DNA of 64,000 nucleotides from Volvox africanus (GCA_030268105.1 BSDZ01000080.1:4341501-4405500), one strand, 5' to 3'. Shown: positions 1-13,900, numbered from the stretch's first letter. The notes: a model not told the origin generated them from the sequence alone. Program-made: numbers and translations.

Positions 1-774
1 TATAGGATCCCGGGGAAGTCTGATGGGAATCTACGCAGCAATTCATGCGCGGCTGTCTATGGCTGATACGAAGGGGGAAGACGAAAAAATGACAGCATTG
101 TAAGAGCACGTGCTCGGAAAGGATTTGTCGTTGCATACATAAGGGTTTTCATCCCGGACGGGTTCCATGTGCTTCACAAGACTTGATTGGGAAAGGAAAG
201 GGATTGCCGGTCCTCCTGGTGCCGGTTTTGTTTATCAAGCGCAGGTGTCCGATTAGAATTGCGAACCTCTTCAGCTACACAACTCACACCTGGCTTGCGG
301 ACGGTAATATATGGCAATATGCTTGGCTTCAGGCGCTGTACTGTGAACGTCTGCTATCGCACGTTGTGGCACCTCCAGCCCGCCCCACCCAAACTACGCA
401 CCTTGAGGCAGCCCACAATCTCATGCACAACGCGCTCCTCTGGTTTCTCTGCTCTTAGAAGGTCTGCACTGGCTTCCGAGTGAACTACAATGCTGGTGTG
501 TTCATTTTCCTTTTTTCCTGAGAGGGGTCCTAAGGGCGTACTCTTGGATTTAGAGGGCGTGCCGTGTCCGCCATGTCCACCATTTCTGACTCGAAGACTT
601 CCATTGTGTTCCAGCACGCCTGGTTCCTCTTGCATGCTGATGCAAGGAACACTTGACGAACTGCCGACAGAACGAATGACCATGTAGGATAGAAAGTCAG
701 TTACCTTGAAAGCGTGCCACGCTATCACAACCAGGGCTATGGCTACGTAGCCAACCTTTAAGGCACACGGTGAC
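1..774 (-). CDS. Partial unrecognised membrane-protein gene, runs off left edge
   Basis: A minus-strand exon at 402-774 is open for 124 codons between an acceptor after a pyrimidine-rich stretch ending CCAG and a GTGCGT donor. It starts with a strongly hydrophobic stretch (VGYVAIALVVIAW), a likely transmembrane helix. A second apolar piece (DFLSYMVI) follows, then a Ser/Gly/Lys-rich hydrophilic region and a helical acidic-basic segment ending HEIVGCLK. A phase-0 continuation fits near 1-55, where TAAHELLRRFPSDFPGIL stays open to the window edge. Upstream exons beyond 774 were not resolved. The sequence suggests a cytoplasmic loop or tail after a membrane helix. I do not recognise the family and assign no function. 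The open length and splice sites argue that it is real; the second exon is less sure. Confidence 0.42.
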
Positions 775-902
775 CTGGAGCTAAACCCTTACCACGCCAG
801 CTCACCTAGCATGCAATTGGGTGCGTCACAAGAATATGAAGCTCATCATCATAGCTCTGAAAGCGACGAAAGTAATGATAATATTAGCACCCAAATCGAC
901 CA

Positions 903-1868
903 AGTAAACCTCTTCTAGCAAACAGCTGTAAAACGTAGTTTGTGATAAAACCGGTTAATGCAATGTTCCTAACTATTATGGACCAGCGATGCAAAGGAGT
1001 ATTGTAAGGGTTCCTTAAGATTGTATACTTAGATGCATGTCATTCAACCAACTTTGCTACAAGGACGAAGAGCCCGTACTGTACAGCCCGCAGCAGAAAG
1101 TGTGGTATGACTGAACCTCATCAGAAAAGGGACATTGTAAGCATAAAAGTGGCATGGTAATTAGTTGCAGGGAGGTGCAACGAGAGCGACGTCCAGATTT
1201 ATTTATTGCGATGATTTGTTTATGGTTTTGGCGGGGGCCCGGCCGTGTTAAAATGTTGTCACTATACCATGAGTACGCTTGGATAAATAATCAGGGCAAT
1301 AGCTTTTCCCATAATACATAACAAAATTAAATCCAGCATCATTAGCGCGGCCGTCTGCAGCGGCTGTCGTTTTATGACAGGCCGGGACAGCCCTGGTGAC
1401 GGCCAATATGTGGCCATAAGTACCCAAGCGAGGCATTATCATGATTGAGAAAATCATGTACACTATGGCAGATAGACGAGAGGATGTACAAGTGCTGCCT
1501 TGGGGAAACGGATTGGGGAAACGGGGAAACGCAGTATGTATATATCCTTTGCTGGCGCCACAAAGAGGGTGAGAGAATGAAAGAAAAAAGTATTACGGTG
1601 TACCTTGAGCAGGTACCTATGACCGCAAGTTACAGCATACTAGGGGCCTTATCCTTACCAGACTCGGCAGGATATACCAGGAACACTAACTTAAAGGCCT
1701 CGGCATGCATGCGACTGTATTAAGAGCTTATGAGCACCTAAAGAATTCCCACCAGTGAAATAAATGGCATATAACAGACAATTGGTAAAGCACAAGAACA
1801 TGATAACCGTCTTCCGTACGTATCGTTCATTGTGCACAGCAAATGACATAACCTGCATCACCAACACG
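903..1868. other. Unassigned spacer
   Basis: I see no supportable gene here. Short open stretches exist on both strands, but none had matching splice phases or recognisable sequence. Confidence 0.4.
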
Positions 1869-2127
1869 CAAGAAGGGTGATCCAGCTGCAATTCCTAAGG
1901 GCCCCGTGGAGCCGGAGCCAGTGCTGCAAACGATGACAGGCATGCCCGACAAACTGCATCGACAAGGGTATATCGATAGGCTCGCTTCTCCGGAAGAGAA
2001 TCATACGTTCCCTCAAGTGGAGGGCAACGGCGCCTCTAAACATACCATATCCCAAATACAGCATGTGAACCGCCAAGGGCTGGATGCCAAGCCAGGTCTA
2101 AGCGACACGCGTAGGCGAGGCAGATGA
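1869..2127 (+). CDS. Possible terminal coding exon of an unrecognised gene
   Basis: From about 1869 to a TGA at 2125-2127 there is an open, hydrophilic plus-strand frame. It is rich in Pro, Glu, Gln, His and Arg, begins near KKGDPAAIPKGPVEPEP and ends DTRRRGR, and looks like a disordered protein tail. An AAG just upstream could be the acceptor. I could not build a convincing phase-matched chain of upstream exons in 900-1870, so this may be chance. No known domain is visible. Confidence 0.25.
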
Positions 2128-2592
2128 ATGATGTCCACTTCAGCTGCTCATTTGTTACGTAGCGTATTCGCCATCGGTCTAACCCAGAACAGGTGCCGAA
2201 GTTAAGAGGGAAGCATGGCTATATGTATAGTGCTCCAGGGCGGTCAGGTGCAGTACGACAGCCTGCCCAGAAGCAAGGACCCCCAAGAGAGGGAACCTGC
2301 CTAGGAATCTACCTATCGGCATAGCACTCCGCTTTAATGTACAGACTACATCTTTGCATTATAACATATTATATATAAAATGTCCAGACCTCGGTAACGG
2401 TGTTACACATGCATATTCTGTTTAGTTCGAGACAGATAATGTAAAGGCCTGTTCTTCTTGTAAAATTACTACGTAGGTATGACAACTGGAAGTTTCGACT
2501 GCAGGTACATGACTATTTCAAAATGATAACCTTCTTCATAACACCGAATGAATTGACGCTGGGGCATTGTTGCGTCCTGCAGGTGTAATGAT
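2128..2592. other. Intergenic, upstream of THO6 gene
   Basis: AT-rich spacer before the THO6 start, with a run of TA-rich sequence near 2360-2380. No gene is supported. It may hold the promoter and 5' UTR of the THO6 gene. Confidence 0.4.
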
Positions 2593-5500
2593 GTGCAATC
2601 CTATGCATGCAGTATTCTTAAGAATCGCATCGAGCGGTTCAGTACTGTTTACGCGTGCTGCTTTATTACAGCTTCGGAGGCGGCTCTCGCCGCCGGCTCC
2701 GAGGATATTTCGGGCAATAGCCAAGCAGCCACAGACATGCTTCTTACGGCCAACAGCACAGGCGAAATTAGGCAAGTGCAGGATACGACATATGTCCTGC
2801 GGTTTTGTCCGGAACACGCTATGGATTTCCAAGTTTCTCCAGCCTCTCTTGTAGCAGAGCTCCGTGTGGTGCGTGCATATCATGACCGGACCGTTACGCG
2901 CGCATAACACCTCCCGTGCTCAGCCAAGAAGACCCCCTCTAATCCCAATAACTTGGCCGTTTAGTGGCTTCTTTTTAGTAATCCCCGTGGTGATGGCAGA
3001 CCCGGAGTTATGGTTTTGGAGTGGCAAGCACATGTCCGCTGTCGCTGATCGCCTTATTTAGGAAAACGGTTTTTACGCTGTCCGACGTCTCACCACCCAC
3101 GGACGATTCGGCTTCACGCAACGTGCATTGGCGTTCTCGCCAGGGTTTACCGGCTGCCAGATCTGGTGCAGAAGTGGACGACCGGCTCGGCATCTGCGGT
3201 ATCACTGCTACACTCGCCTGAGGTTGCTTGCAGCAGCTGCTGGTTAGCGCACCAGGGACCAGCTTACTGCTTGACCAAAGCGCAAGCAGGTAAACGGAAA
3301 AAGGCAAGGGGCAATGGCAAGGGGCTGAAATGCACTAAATGGAAGGGATTTCTTGCCGCCGTTCGGCAGCCTGCTGGGAAGGATGGTACAATATTATCCA
3401 AAACCACCTAAGTTGCGGGCGATGTCGCAACGCGGTAGGGCCGCCTGGCCGCTGTGCGCAGGTAGCTGCAGATGTACTTAGGATGTGGGGCTCGTGTCTG
3501 CAATAATTGACTTCGGGTTGTGGGTCATCATGATCAGGACATTGCTTTGGGAGCCACGGAAAGACCTGGCCGGTAAGGCCTCGGGATGATCCATGGCGTG
3601 TAAGCGCGCCTCTAGGATGTCCAATGGCTAAAATCACAGGGGGGCTGCTTTCGCCATCCCATGCTCCATTGCTCAAGATGCTTGTGCCTTAGCTCGTGCC
3701 CGTCCCAGATCGTACGGCATTGTCTGCTTGCTATGCTTGCAGGGACGGATTTGATGGTCCTTAGCGGCGGAGACGACGGCTACGTGCGGGGATGGCGGCT
3801 GTCTGATGTGATGCGGCACTTGCAGATGAGGGAACCGCAGAAGGTGGGCAGCAGCGCATCAAGTACCGTGCAGTGCGCGCAACCAGGGCAACAGCAGCCG
3901 CAGAATGCCTTCGAGGCACAGGGGAAGGAGGCCTCTCAAGCGGCTCCCACCGCGTTCCTAGCGGCCCGACTGCCCCGGGCGGAAAGCCCCATGGCTGCCA
4001 GCTCTCTTCCGCCTGCGGTACAGGCTTTGGCTCCGGGGTCAATGAACGGAAACAGCACCGTGGTCTTTGCAGGTAGGTTTGCCCAGGAGATAGCAACGCC
4101 GAGGCTGAGCGCATTAGAAGGACAGTAGTCGGGCTGACAGTAGTCGCTACGTGGGCATTACCACCTCAGTTGAGGACGCGCAGCCCGTGTCAATGCGCAT
4201 GAGCTGCGTTAAGAAATGTCCGAGCGCCAAGGGCTGCATAAGTGCAGCGGAATCTCGAAGCATGTTGTTTGACAAGTCGCGTCGTTGGGCGTTTGTTACT
4301 GAATCGGCCGATGGCTGGGGGAACGTTCACTAGGAAACCAGGGGGACGCCCTTCATGAATGCCAACACATAGGGCCTTGCCCAGAAGCCCTGCTTGTGAG
4401 GTATTGAAGAATGACATGCGCATTTCGAACATACACAAGAACCGGGCGGTGTTTGTCGGAAGGGGTATGGGTGCCGAGCTGGTGCTTGAACGCCGGAGCG
4501 GCTGGAGGAGCGGCAGCCCAGTCAGGGGCCCCCACCCCGCCCTTGCGCCGCGCAACTGTTCGCCCTGCGAAGTGCCTGTGAGTATATTCCCGACTTGCTG
4601 ATATCATGCCGCTACAATATTGCATACCTCCGGGATTTTCACTGACTAAATGTTTGCGTCACTGCCTAGGGTGTAAACGTTTGTGTACGCGTGTATGTGA
4701 CGACGCAGGCTGCAGCGATGGTGGCGTGTACTGCCTTGACCTTTCCAGCGGGGCTGTCAACCGTCCGTCAGGTGCTGGCCACGTTGCTGCAGTGCTGGCT
4801 ATGGACTTACACGAACCCAGCAGCTGCTTAGCGACCGGGTCGGAGGTGAGTTTCGTTACAGAGGCATTAAGTTCCCGACGCCATTGGGGTAACGGTAAAG
4901 CGCACGGTCCCTTGCCTGAAAGGGGCTGGCTGTGTGGCTCCTCTTCTGGCCAGGTCTTAGTTATTTTGGGTTGACGTAAGTTACGTGCGGCACACTCAAC
5001 TGGCTCATGTGTCGTAAACAAAAGCAAGCTGCGAGTCATTGCACGCCTCCTTTCTGTGCCTCGTTATCATGCTGGAGGGCTTTTTATTGAGTCTTCGCAC
5101 CCACTATGATCGGGCGATTCTGCTGTTCCTTTGCGGCCAACCGCAGGACGGGACAGTGCGGCTGTGGGACTCGCGTCTGGGACTGCGAGGAGGGACCGCA
5201 GGCGGGGGTCGTTGCGTCCGAGTTCTGGATTCGGCTGCAGGGCGCGAGGTGACGGGCGGCGGCGGGGGCGCAGAGGTCCTTCAATGTCTGCGCAACGCCC
5301 CAGTGACCTGCCTGCGCTTCGAGGCCAGCGGCAGCTGGCTGCTGTGCGGACAAGGCGGCAGTGGTGCAGCGGGTGGTGGCATCGGCAGCCTCAGCTTGTG
5401 GAATCTAAGCATGGCACAGCGGGCGCGGCAGGTACCGACAAGCTTTGTGCCCCAGGTGAGAGCAGAAGTTCGGAGGTCGTTACTCCCTCCTAGTGATCGT

Positions 5501-5853
5501 TTTCGTGTCCACCTGTCCACTCCACCCACAAACCGTTTGCGGGAGTCCCACGCTTTATGCACCCGCGGTCATCCTACAACCCGCCGAGTTGCTTCCCTGT
5601 TTCGCCAATGCAGGCCATGGCCGTGCAGCCCGCAGAGCTGTTGGTGGTCGGCAGCGAGGCGGCGCTGAGCCGCTATAGCCTGGCGCTGGAGGGGCCCACA
5701 CCGCAGCCCCTTGCCACCCGCTCCGTGTTCGCGTTGGACGTTCATCCGCTGACTGGGGCAGTGGCGGTAGGTGGCGTGGGGGCGTCTCTGGAGTTGTTGT
5801 CTAAATACGGCAAGCGGACCGGCGGAGTGGCGTTCGTATCGGATGAGGACTGA
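2593..5853 (+). CDS. THO6: THO complex subunit 6 (WD40 protein)
   Basis: THO6/THOC6 belongs to the THO/TREX complex, which couples nuclear transcription to mRNA packaging and export. Six exons fit in phase: 2593-2771, 3144-3289, 3743-4072, 4709-4845, 5147-5455 and 5614-5853, giving 1341 nt or 446 residues. WD40-type blades are visible: STGEIRVYRL, GPAYCLTKAQAG followed by LSGGDDGYVRGW, VVFAGCSDGGVYCLDL, CLATGSEDGTVRLWD and LCGQGGSGAAGG...SLWNLS. The end matches the family pattern SVFALDVHPLTGAVAVGG. The third exon carries a Gln/Ala/Pro-rich insertion between blades. The start ATG at 2593 is the first in-frame Met before the first blade and is tentative. Intron 1 (2772-3143) needs a GC donor (GCAAGT) to keep frame. 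It is the last gene before a 2-kb gap upstream of the EML-PLAT gene. Confidence 0.8.
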
Positions 5854-7907
5854 GCGAGGGATCCGAAAGAAGGGATTTTGCGCTGGTGGGGCTTGTACCA
5901 GCGTGGTGTGCGGTGGCATGGGAAAGTTTGAAGCTTTGATGGTCTATTAAATGTGTCGCGTCTGTTAAATGTGCGTTGATGTCTGACCGCACGGCTGTTG
6001 AAGCTTGAGTGCTATGTAATGGATTCCACCACGGTGAGCTGTTGTGATGTGCAGACGTCTGGGAAGTTGTCGGAGGCGTTCAGCAATTATGTGCGTGGCT
6101 GGGTCCGCTCCACGAGCCAAACATAAAGGCTTACGTTAGGATATCTATGGATATCTATGGCGAAATTATTGGATCACGACGTTTCATCCGGTGTCCTGTG
6201 ACCGCTGCGTAGTGGGATCGAGCATCCCCACAGCTATGAAATGATGTAGTGGCGTTGGCCAGCTGCACTTGCGCGAGTCATTTCACTGTAAAATACCTCG
6301 TCTTCCGGACCCAGCTGCTGCTATGGTGGTGCGTCAGCGGTGCGACCTGCCCCGACCCACAGGTATCCACGGGGTTACGTCACAGATTCACGCCCGTCAC
6401 GTCATGAGATGTACATGAACACAACATGTCCCTGGTGGTTGCTAGGGAAGAGCCAACGTCACACAGCTTGGGATGTGGCGTAGTTTCAGGGAGAAATGCA
6501 ACACGCGGAGGTTGGTCCTTTTAGCTCCAAACATGATAAACCCCTCCATCAACTTGCACTGACAGTCATTAATTCAAAAGTCACGCAAAATTAAACCATT
6601 CCTACCTCTGACTTGGGATATTGAAGTTGTATTATTACGATATTTACAATCACGGTGGGACTGTTATAGTGTGGCTTTAGTCAACGCTCAAGAAACGATT
6701 ATTGCCGTTTGACATAAAAAATTTCCTCAGGAAGGATGCTATAAGTAACTCCAGTGGCGACACCCTATTGAAGAAGGTCTTGTAACATGGCCTGGTCATA
6801 TTGGACCCTATCTCTGCACTCTATGGTCCATGAATAGCCTTGCAAATGTCATCTAACATAATCTGACCAGGAATTGAGTTATATTTGTTATCATTTCAGA
6901 TTGGTAATCAAAGGAACATATTTAAATAGTTTCACAAAAGCGACGTACGGTGGCACGAGCCGACGAGTGATATAGCTGCGCATCACGAAAACCCCAACCT
7001 AGTTCGTGCCACTTGCCAATGGGCACTATGGGCAAGCCCAAAGCCCACAGGCAGGGACGTCAACTGTCATAACCATACGAAATCCAAATCCACTAAGAAC
7101 TTATGTAAGCATTTCGCATGAAATGCGCATTACCTTACCCTGGATTACTATGGGACATAATGTGTAAGGTTTAATTTGCGCAGGGTAGTATCGTGGTCCT
7201 TTCGCCCTGGAAGAACATGGAACGATAGAACGACAGTTTCCTGCGTTCGACCGTAGGAAAGAAACCTCCATACATGATGGATTTATATCATTAAGCTTGG
7301 CAACAAAATGGAAGTCAACGGGCAGGGCTCTCGGCGCCCAATGGGCCCTGCCGTCCCGCAGGGTCCTAGTCAGTCGAGGGTGTTCGATGCACCGCTTGCG
7401 GCAGCCAGAGGCAAGCATGCAGTCCGATGAGGCAAAGTTTCTCAGCCTGTAAAGTATTAGCATGAACGTTGTGCGCCGCTGCAGGAGAAGGGGAGCTTGG
7501 AGCAGCGAGGCAGCAGGGCGGGGCCAACCTTGGGGCGGCGCGAGCACAGGTTGCCCGGGACAGTCAACGGGCAGATGGAAACCTCGGAAGTCCCTCTGCG
7601 CCAACGTAATGCATATGTCCGGGGAAATTGTAAAGGCGACATTGCCGCAGCGCATCTGAACTCAAGCAGGGGATACGCCATAAGTTATCCAACGTAGTGA
7701 AGATGCAATGGCCCGATGCAAGACGATGGGGTCGTCATCTGGGTGAAGACAAACCCATGAAGGGTTTCGGAGGTTTTCTACCCTTTACTTGGCATCCCGT
7801 GAAAGGCAGTCGACATGTTTGGGAGCGGCAGATGCAAGTGCTATACTTGGCTTGAATGGCGAGTCCACTGTTCGTTGTTTACCCTGTCCTAGCGCAGGAA
7901 CCGGGGC
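5854..7907. other. Intergenic between THO6 and the EML-PLAT gene
   Basis: No convincing coding exon is seen. A TGTAA, the usual green-algal polyadenylation signal, lies near 6015 downstream of the THO6 stop. The stretch 6530-6950 is AT-rich. A 9-bp inverted pair (GTGGCACGA at 6950 and TCGTGCCAC at 7004) is probably chance. Open frames at 7100-7700 on both strands look like GC-rich shadows, but a 5' non-coding exon of the EML-PLAT gene could lie here. Confidence 0.4.
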
Positions 7908-10900
7908 ATGCAACGACGTCAGATAAAGCGAACTATTCTCCAGCAGGGTAAGTAACACTGGGTCGAGTAGCGACAAACGTCTTTAGCGCAGCGGTTGAGG
8001 CTGATCTAACTGTTGACCTGACTGGTAGGCGAGGCAGTGGATGATGCCTACTGGAGTAACAACCGCTGGGGCCCACAAGGCCGTGCGCTAGCAGTGCCGC
8101 TTCCCAATACTGCCGAGGCTAAAAAGTGAGTAAGCCTGCCGTCAGGTTATGGTAATGTGATTGTATCTCGACGCCTCAGAGTGCGTTTGACCCTGCAGGG
8201 CCAGGAAGCATTACCAGCAGCCGACGATGCCGATCGTCAAGCCGGACATGGAGGTTTTTGCATCGCTAAACGGTGAGCTCCTCCCACCTCCTCCTACCTA
8301 CATGCCGTAGCCGTCAAAATATGCAGCGGGGGCACAGGTGGGGGACACATTACCTAAGTAGGTTAGCTTCAACTGAAATGTCGCGAGCTGCCAGGTTAGG
8401 AACGCCTATTAAATGCGTCGTTGCAGAGCTCGAGAACCTCATGCGCGTCACCTTGGCGGCGCTCGCCAACTTCAATGAAGATGAGCGAATGCTGTTGACG
8501 AAGTGAGTGACGGCAAGAGGGGACATTTTGTGGTGAACAGGGTTTAGCCACACCATAGTAGCGCGGTCGGCTACCAACATGGCTAATAACACGGATAGCG
8601 GCACCCCGTCGCACGCATGTGACTGCTTTCTGGACCCTACCCGGTGAAGCTCAGGGCCTTGGTTTCATTTGCAGGCAGTTCCGAAAGGAGGAGCAGAAAG
8701 CCCGCCTCCGTGGCGACTACGCACCCCCGGGGCTGCTTAACGTGATGCAGTTCCGTCACGCCTGGAAGAAGTTCAGCATACGCGTCACGGAGGAGCAGGC
8801 GCATGCACTGTTTATAAAGTATGGCGCGGACTCTCAGGGGTTGTTACCCTACGACCTATTCGCCACAAAGCTGCTTAGCAGCCCTGCGCGGCTGCTGGCC
8901 CTGGAGCCTGAACAGAAGGTGCGGTTGCGTGTTAGTCTGGGGGGATAACGAGCCGGGGATCTGCGGCAGGATTTGGGAGTCCTCCGGTGCTGAACGCATC
9001 GATGCAACGGCCTTTACAAGAGGGCTATTTCACCATCTGTTGTACGTCGTGTCGTGCTTCACAGACCATGCAAGGAGAAGCGAGCGAGCGATGTATTGCT
9101 GCTGTTTTATCATAGCTCTTGTACAACCCGTCGGGCTTTCGGTGTGGCGTACGGCTTGTTCGGCAGGTTGTCTTCACGCGAACTTGATGACCTGCGAAGC
9201 CGCCAGATGTCTTTGGTGACTGGGGCTCCACTAACTGGGATAACATTAAGGAAAATTGGATTATCCATACCTGGTGAATGATCCGCGGTCTATGGGTATG
9301 TCCGCTGGTGCTGGAGACGCATGCTTTGCCGTTCGTTGCTAACAGCAGGGGCCGTACAAAGCAGGCAAGGACGCCACTTTCCGTGGAAAGATAACGTACC
9401 GCTACTGCCGGAAACCGGTGTTTCCGCCCTCCAACTGGGACGGAGCGCCCGCGTTGCGTTCTGCACGCAAGCCTAAGGTAAAGCTAGGAACGTACGTGCG
9501 TACGCATATCGGACCCTCCTTCACGTTGAATCGAATCATTCGCGCCGTACCAGTCTTAAGAGGATGCAGTCTGTCGGCTCCAAACACATCTGATTTAGCT
9601 TGTAACGTTCTTGCGCGCATATGGCTCTGCACACGTGCGTTCTGGCAGCCCCCTACTGACAAGTCTTGACTGCCCTGTCAACCCCGCAGCCGGGACTAAA
9701 GCTAGAATTCGTGTACGGATACTCTGGAGTGGAAAACACGGCGTCAAACATATTCTTTACCGGTGACGGCAGGCTCGTATATTACATGGCAGCAGTTGGC
9801 GTGGTGTACGACCCTGCCACCCACACTCAGCGATTTTTCCAGGTAAGACGCCGTGTTCAAATTGCAGTGCCGTGCAATCGGGAAATGGTTGGCAGGTGAT
9901 GGCCTCCGAAAGCGGGTTGGCAGCCTCCCGCACCTACATGGACGCCTTATTGCAGCCTCCTGCAGCCAAAGCCGTACAGCGTGAACCAACACAAAGATTG
10001 AACTGGGTCATGTCGCTCTGCATCTCAGTTTGACGGATCCTTTGAAATTGCTTTGGACTGCTGCTTGATGGGAACCGGGGGAACACGCCGGGGGCCGATC
10101 TGGTGTCGTGCAGGGCCATGATGATGATATCCGCTGCATGGCGATCCACCCTGACCGCTTCACAGTGGCGACGGGTCAGGTGGCCTCCTCGCTGGATGGA
10201 AGCTACGACGATCCGTTTGTATGCATCTGGGACGTGCGTGACCCGCTGGGTATGATATGCCGCATACCCTTCAAGTCTGACGGTGCACCCGCGCGGTAAG
10301 TTGTTTTTGCCACATCTCGTCACTTCCGGAGTGCAAGCAGGTGCCGTTTGGGACCTGAGCGGCAGCAATGACCGAAGTAGCCGGAGACTAGGCATATCGT
10401 ATCCTGCCATGACGGAGGCGTAAGAGATGTTCTCGGAACTGAGCGATAGTGCGGTGCGCAGATACGTCGTGGCGGTCGCTTTCTCCGGCAATGGGCAGTA
10501 CTTGGTCGCTGTGACGGGTGACAACCGCCACACAGTCCACGTGATGCACTGGAAATCCAAGACGCTTATTCACGCGGACGTGGGGCACAACGGCCAGCCG
10601 CCGCAGGTACTGGGGAACTTCATATCTGAATAGCTCTGCTCAAGCGACCGGCTTGAAGGCTTGCCCAGCATGCCGTGAAAATGCAGGATTTCTGTCCATC
10701 GGGCAACACGTTTTGGATGTTTTGGATTGTCCTCGCTGGCCTCGCGACATAAATCCTGCCCACATCTGGCTCTCCCGTCTGCGAATCAGGTCTTCGGAGT
10801 GTCTTGGAACAATTTCTTGAAGGACCGTGACGGGCAAGGACGGCAGGTAACGCCGCCGTACATGTTCGTCACGTACGGTGTCAAGCACTTGAAGTTCTGG

Positions 10901-13900
10901 ACCCAGGAGTACGACGAGGTAAACATATCCGCACAGGGCTTGTTTTGATGCCGCATACATTAAATCAGCACAACAGCGGCACAGCAACGGCGTCTGCCTC
11001 TTGTCTCCTGCACGACTTACTCCGCCTGGGGTGATTGGATTCTTGTTTTCGTTAAACCACAGCGCGCTAAGAAAGAGCGGTACAAGGGTACCATGGGCAA
11101 GTTCGGGCGGGCCCAGGTTCAGGACGTGCTCAGCGCAATCTTCGTGTCTGCTCAGACGCTCGCAACGGGCGCTCCCTCGGGCGAGGTGCTCATGTGGGAC
11201 GTCAGCGGCTCGCGTTCCACCACTGGGCAATTCGGCTGCTGCATTAAGGTGCGTCTGCACTGGCACAATCGCCAATGCGCTATGTTAAGCGGGCATGGAC
11301 ACGTCTTGCAGCACGACTTGGGTCCCTGATGTCGCATGCGACACCGTCTCAAGCTTCCAATCGCTCAATGCGCTGTCGATTACACAAACCTCATCACACA
11401 GCGGGTGAAGTTACGTGCCTGAGAACGCGAAAAGGCGCAAAGGTCCCACGTGAAGCTTCCCACGTAAATATTCTGCTGACTATGTAGTTTGCGATCCAGG
11501 AGTCTTCGTTCCCGCTGCAGGTCATTGAGGCGCATGGTCCCGGTGTGCCGGCACCCAGCATCCACGACGGTAAGCCAGTGCTCCAGGGTGTGCGCTGCAT
11601 GGCGCTACGAGCCAACGGCACCGAGCTGGTCACCGGTGGCGCGGACGGACAGATCATATGCTGGGATATTACGACCGGCGACGTGGGGCGTGTGACCAAG
11701 ACCATCCAGGTCAGCCAGACTGAAGGTTGTTGTTTCAACTCGCGGTGCCGTGTCACCGTGTATAGTGCAACATTTGAGTTTCCGTATTTTACGGCGGACT
11801 GCTTTTGACCTCATGTCACTGCTTATTTAATTACATAAATGCCCACATGTTCAGATGGAACATGTATCATAAGTGCAATTTACCGAAACCGGCTATCAGG
11901 ATCCTCGACGATCTATATACTTCCCTACGTACCGGACCTCGCTGACTGCCGCAGCTGCAAGAGCCGGGTGAGAAGACGCCCGCGGTTTTCAGGTCTCTGG
12001 ATGCTCTGCAGGACCGTTATGACATGGTGGCCGGTACCCACAGGTGATTGATCGCTGCCCCTGTTGTCTGTCTGTCTGTCTGTGGGAGAATCAATTATAC
12101 TAGCCGATTTTGCTGCCGACGTGTCTTTCGTTGTGCTGTATGCCTTCTGTGACCGCAGGTGCGAAATCTGGGAGCTCAGCCGCGATGTCCCGGAGCCCCT
12201 CACGCAGGGCCACTCCGCCGACGTGTACGGACTAGCGTTTCACCCAAAGAAGCCACACAAGTTTGCAACAGCATGCGACAGCATGAACGTCTTCCTGTGG
12301 AACGCCAAGCGGCGCCAGCTCCTGGTACGCATTCACAAGGATCGGTGCGTCCACCCTAATTATTTTGATGTGCAATGTAACTGAGCATTCCTTTTCGACA
12401 GGCCAAAGTCAACATTGGAGTCGAAGCTCGCTCGGTAGCATTCAGCCCCAACGGTGCCCAACTAGCCGTCGGCACTATCACCGGGATGGTCAAGGTGGGA
12501 TGACGCCGCAGCTTCCAGACGCAGCCGCTGGGTGGGAGTGTGATTGCCTTCCCGCTGCAGATGGGATCCCAGGTAGCCCTAGGATTTTGGGCTCGTGTTC
12601 TAATCACTTTGGACGAGGGGGAAATTCCAGGGATGTGAGGCATCTTGTGCACCCCAGAGAAACACAGGAAGTCAGCGCTTTGGGTGCATCAAAGGATCTT
12701 TTTGTTGCGACGGCGAGCGGTCTGCCTTCCGGGACTCCGTACGGCAAACCTACCCTCGCACTTTGGGTCGCAATTTTTAACTTTTTGCTGCAGATACTTC
12801 TTGTGGAGCAACTGACCAACAAGGTGGCGGAAATGCACACCTTGAAGGAGATGGTGCACGACCTCAAGTACTCTCCGGATGGAACCAAGCTCGCAGCTGG
12901 AAGCCACGATAACTACATCGACGTGTATGATGTGACTAGGCAGTGAGTCGACCGCATAGCTGTACAAACATGATTTCATTTTTACATGTGTAGAATCGGT
13001 TTCGGAGCGGTGCTTCAGTATTTCCAGTCTTTGCAACGGGGTTGCGCTCACCTCCGGATACACGATCAGGAAAACTAAATCCAAAACTTCCGTGTTTTAC
13101 TCGTTCATCTTCCCCTGGATACATGTGCAGCTATGCGCGCCTCGCACGTTGTGCGGGCCACAGTTCGTACATCACGCACCTGGACTGGTCCGTCGACGGC
13201 CGAGTCATTCAGTCCAACTGTGGCGCGTACGAGCTGCTGTACTTCGAGGCGGCGACCGGCAAGCAGATTCGCCACAACCAGCGAGACAGCCAGTGGTCCA
13301 CCTGGACGTGCTCATTGGGGTTTCCCGTCATGGGCATTTGGCGGGACGATACCGATGGAACTGACATCAACGCGGTGTGCAGGTGGGGATGTGCTGACAC
13401 GTAAGCGTGGCTGCAGCATGCTTCTCATCATGAGAGAGCTAGGACCCATGACGATGCTGTGGGAGCTGCTGCGAGAGTCAGGCAGCGCATGAAGGTGTAT
13501 AAAAGCGAGTAATGTGAAACATTTCAGTCGAAGCCACACATCCTGATTTCCTCTTGGTCCTTGCGCGTGATTGAGTGGCTGTCCAAAGCGTTCGCCGCGC
13601 CCCCCTGGATTAGAATCCTGAGAAAGCTATCTCTACCCTGACACCAAGGCAACACGGTCTCGTAAATCCGTAAGTGCAATCCAGCCCGCGGATTCCTGAA
13701 TCATAGAGGGCTGTCGTACAACAAGCGGCCGTGACTCGATATAGCTACTCACAGCTTCTGCATGATACTATGTTTCCGCTTCTTTCCGCTGTCACCTACT
13801 TTGACTGTTTAGGTCCAACAACTGCATCTTCCCGGACACGGACCCCATGGTCGGAGAGGGCGACATCATCGCGACTGCAGGCGACGATGGCCGCGTGCGC

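Noticed and set aside
811..902. Possible first exon beginning MQLGASQEYEAHHHSS on the plus strand
   Set aside because: It has a GTAAAC donor and disordered-type composition, but I found no phase-matched next exon, and the opposite strand is also open with an acceptor.
6950..7012. 9-bp inverted repeat GTGGCACGA / TCGTGCCAC
   Set aside because: Too short and widely spaced to stand out from chance in 64 kb.
7101..7697. Overlapping ORFs on both strands upstream of the EML-PLAT gene
   Set aside because: GC-rich region open in several frames, none with recognisable sequence or matching splice phase to the exon at 8029.
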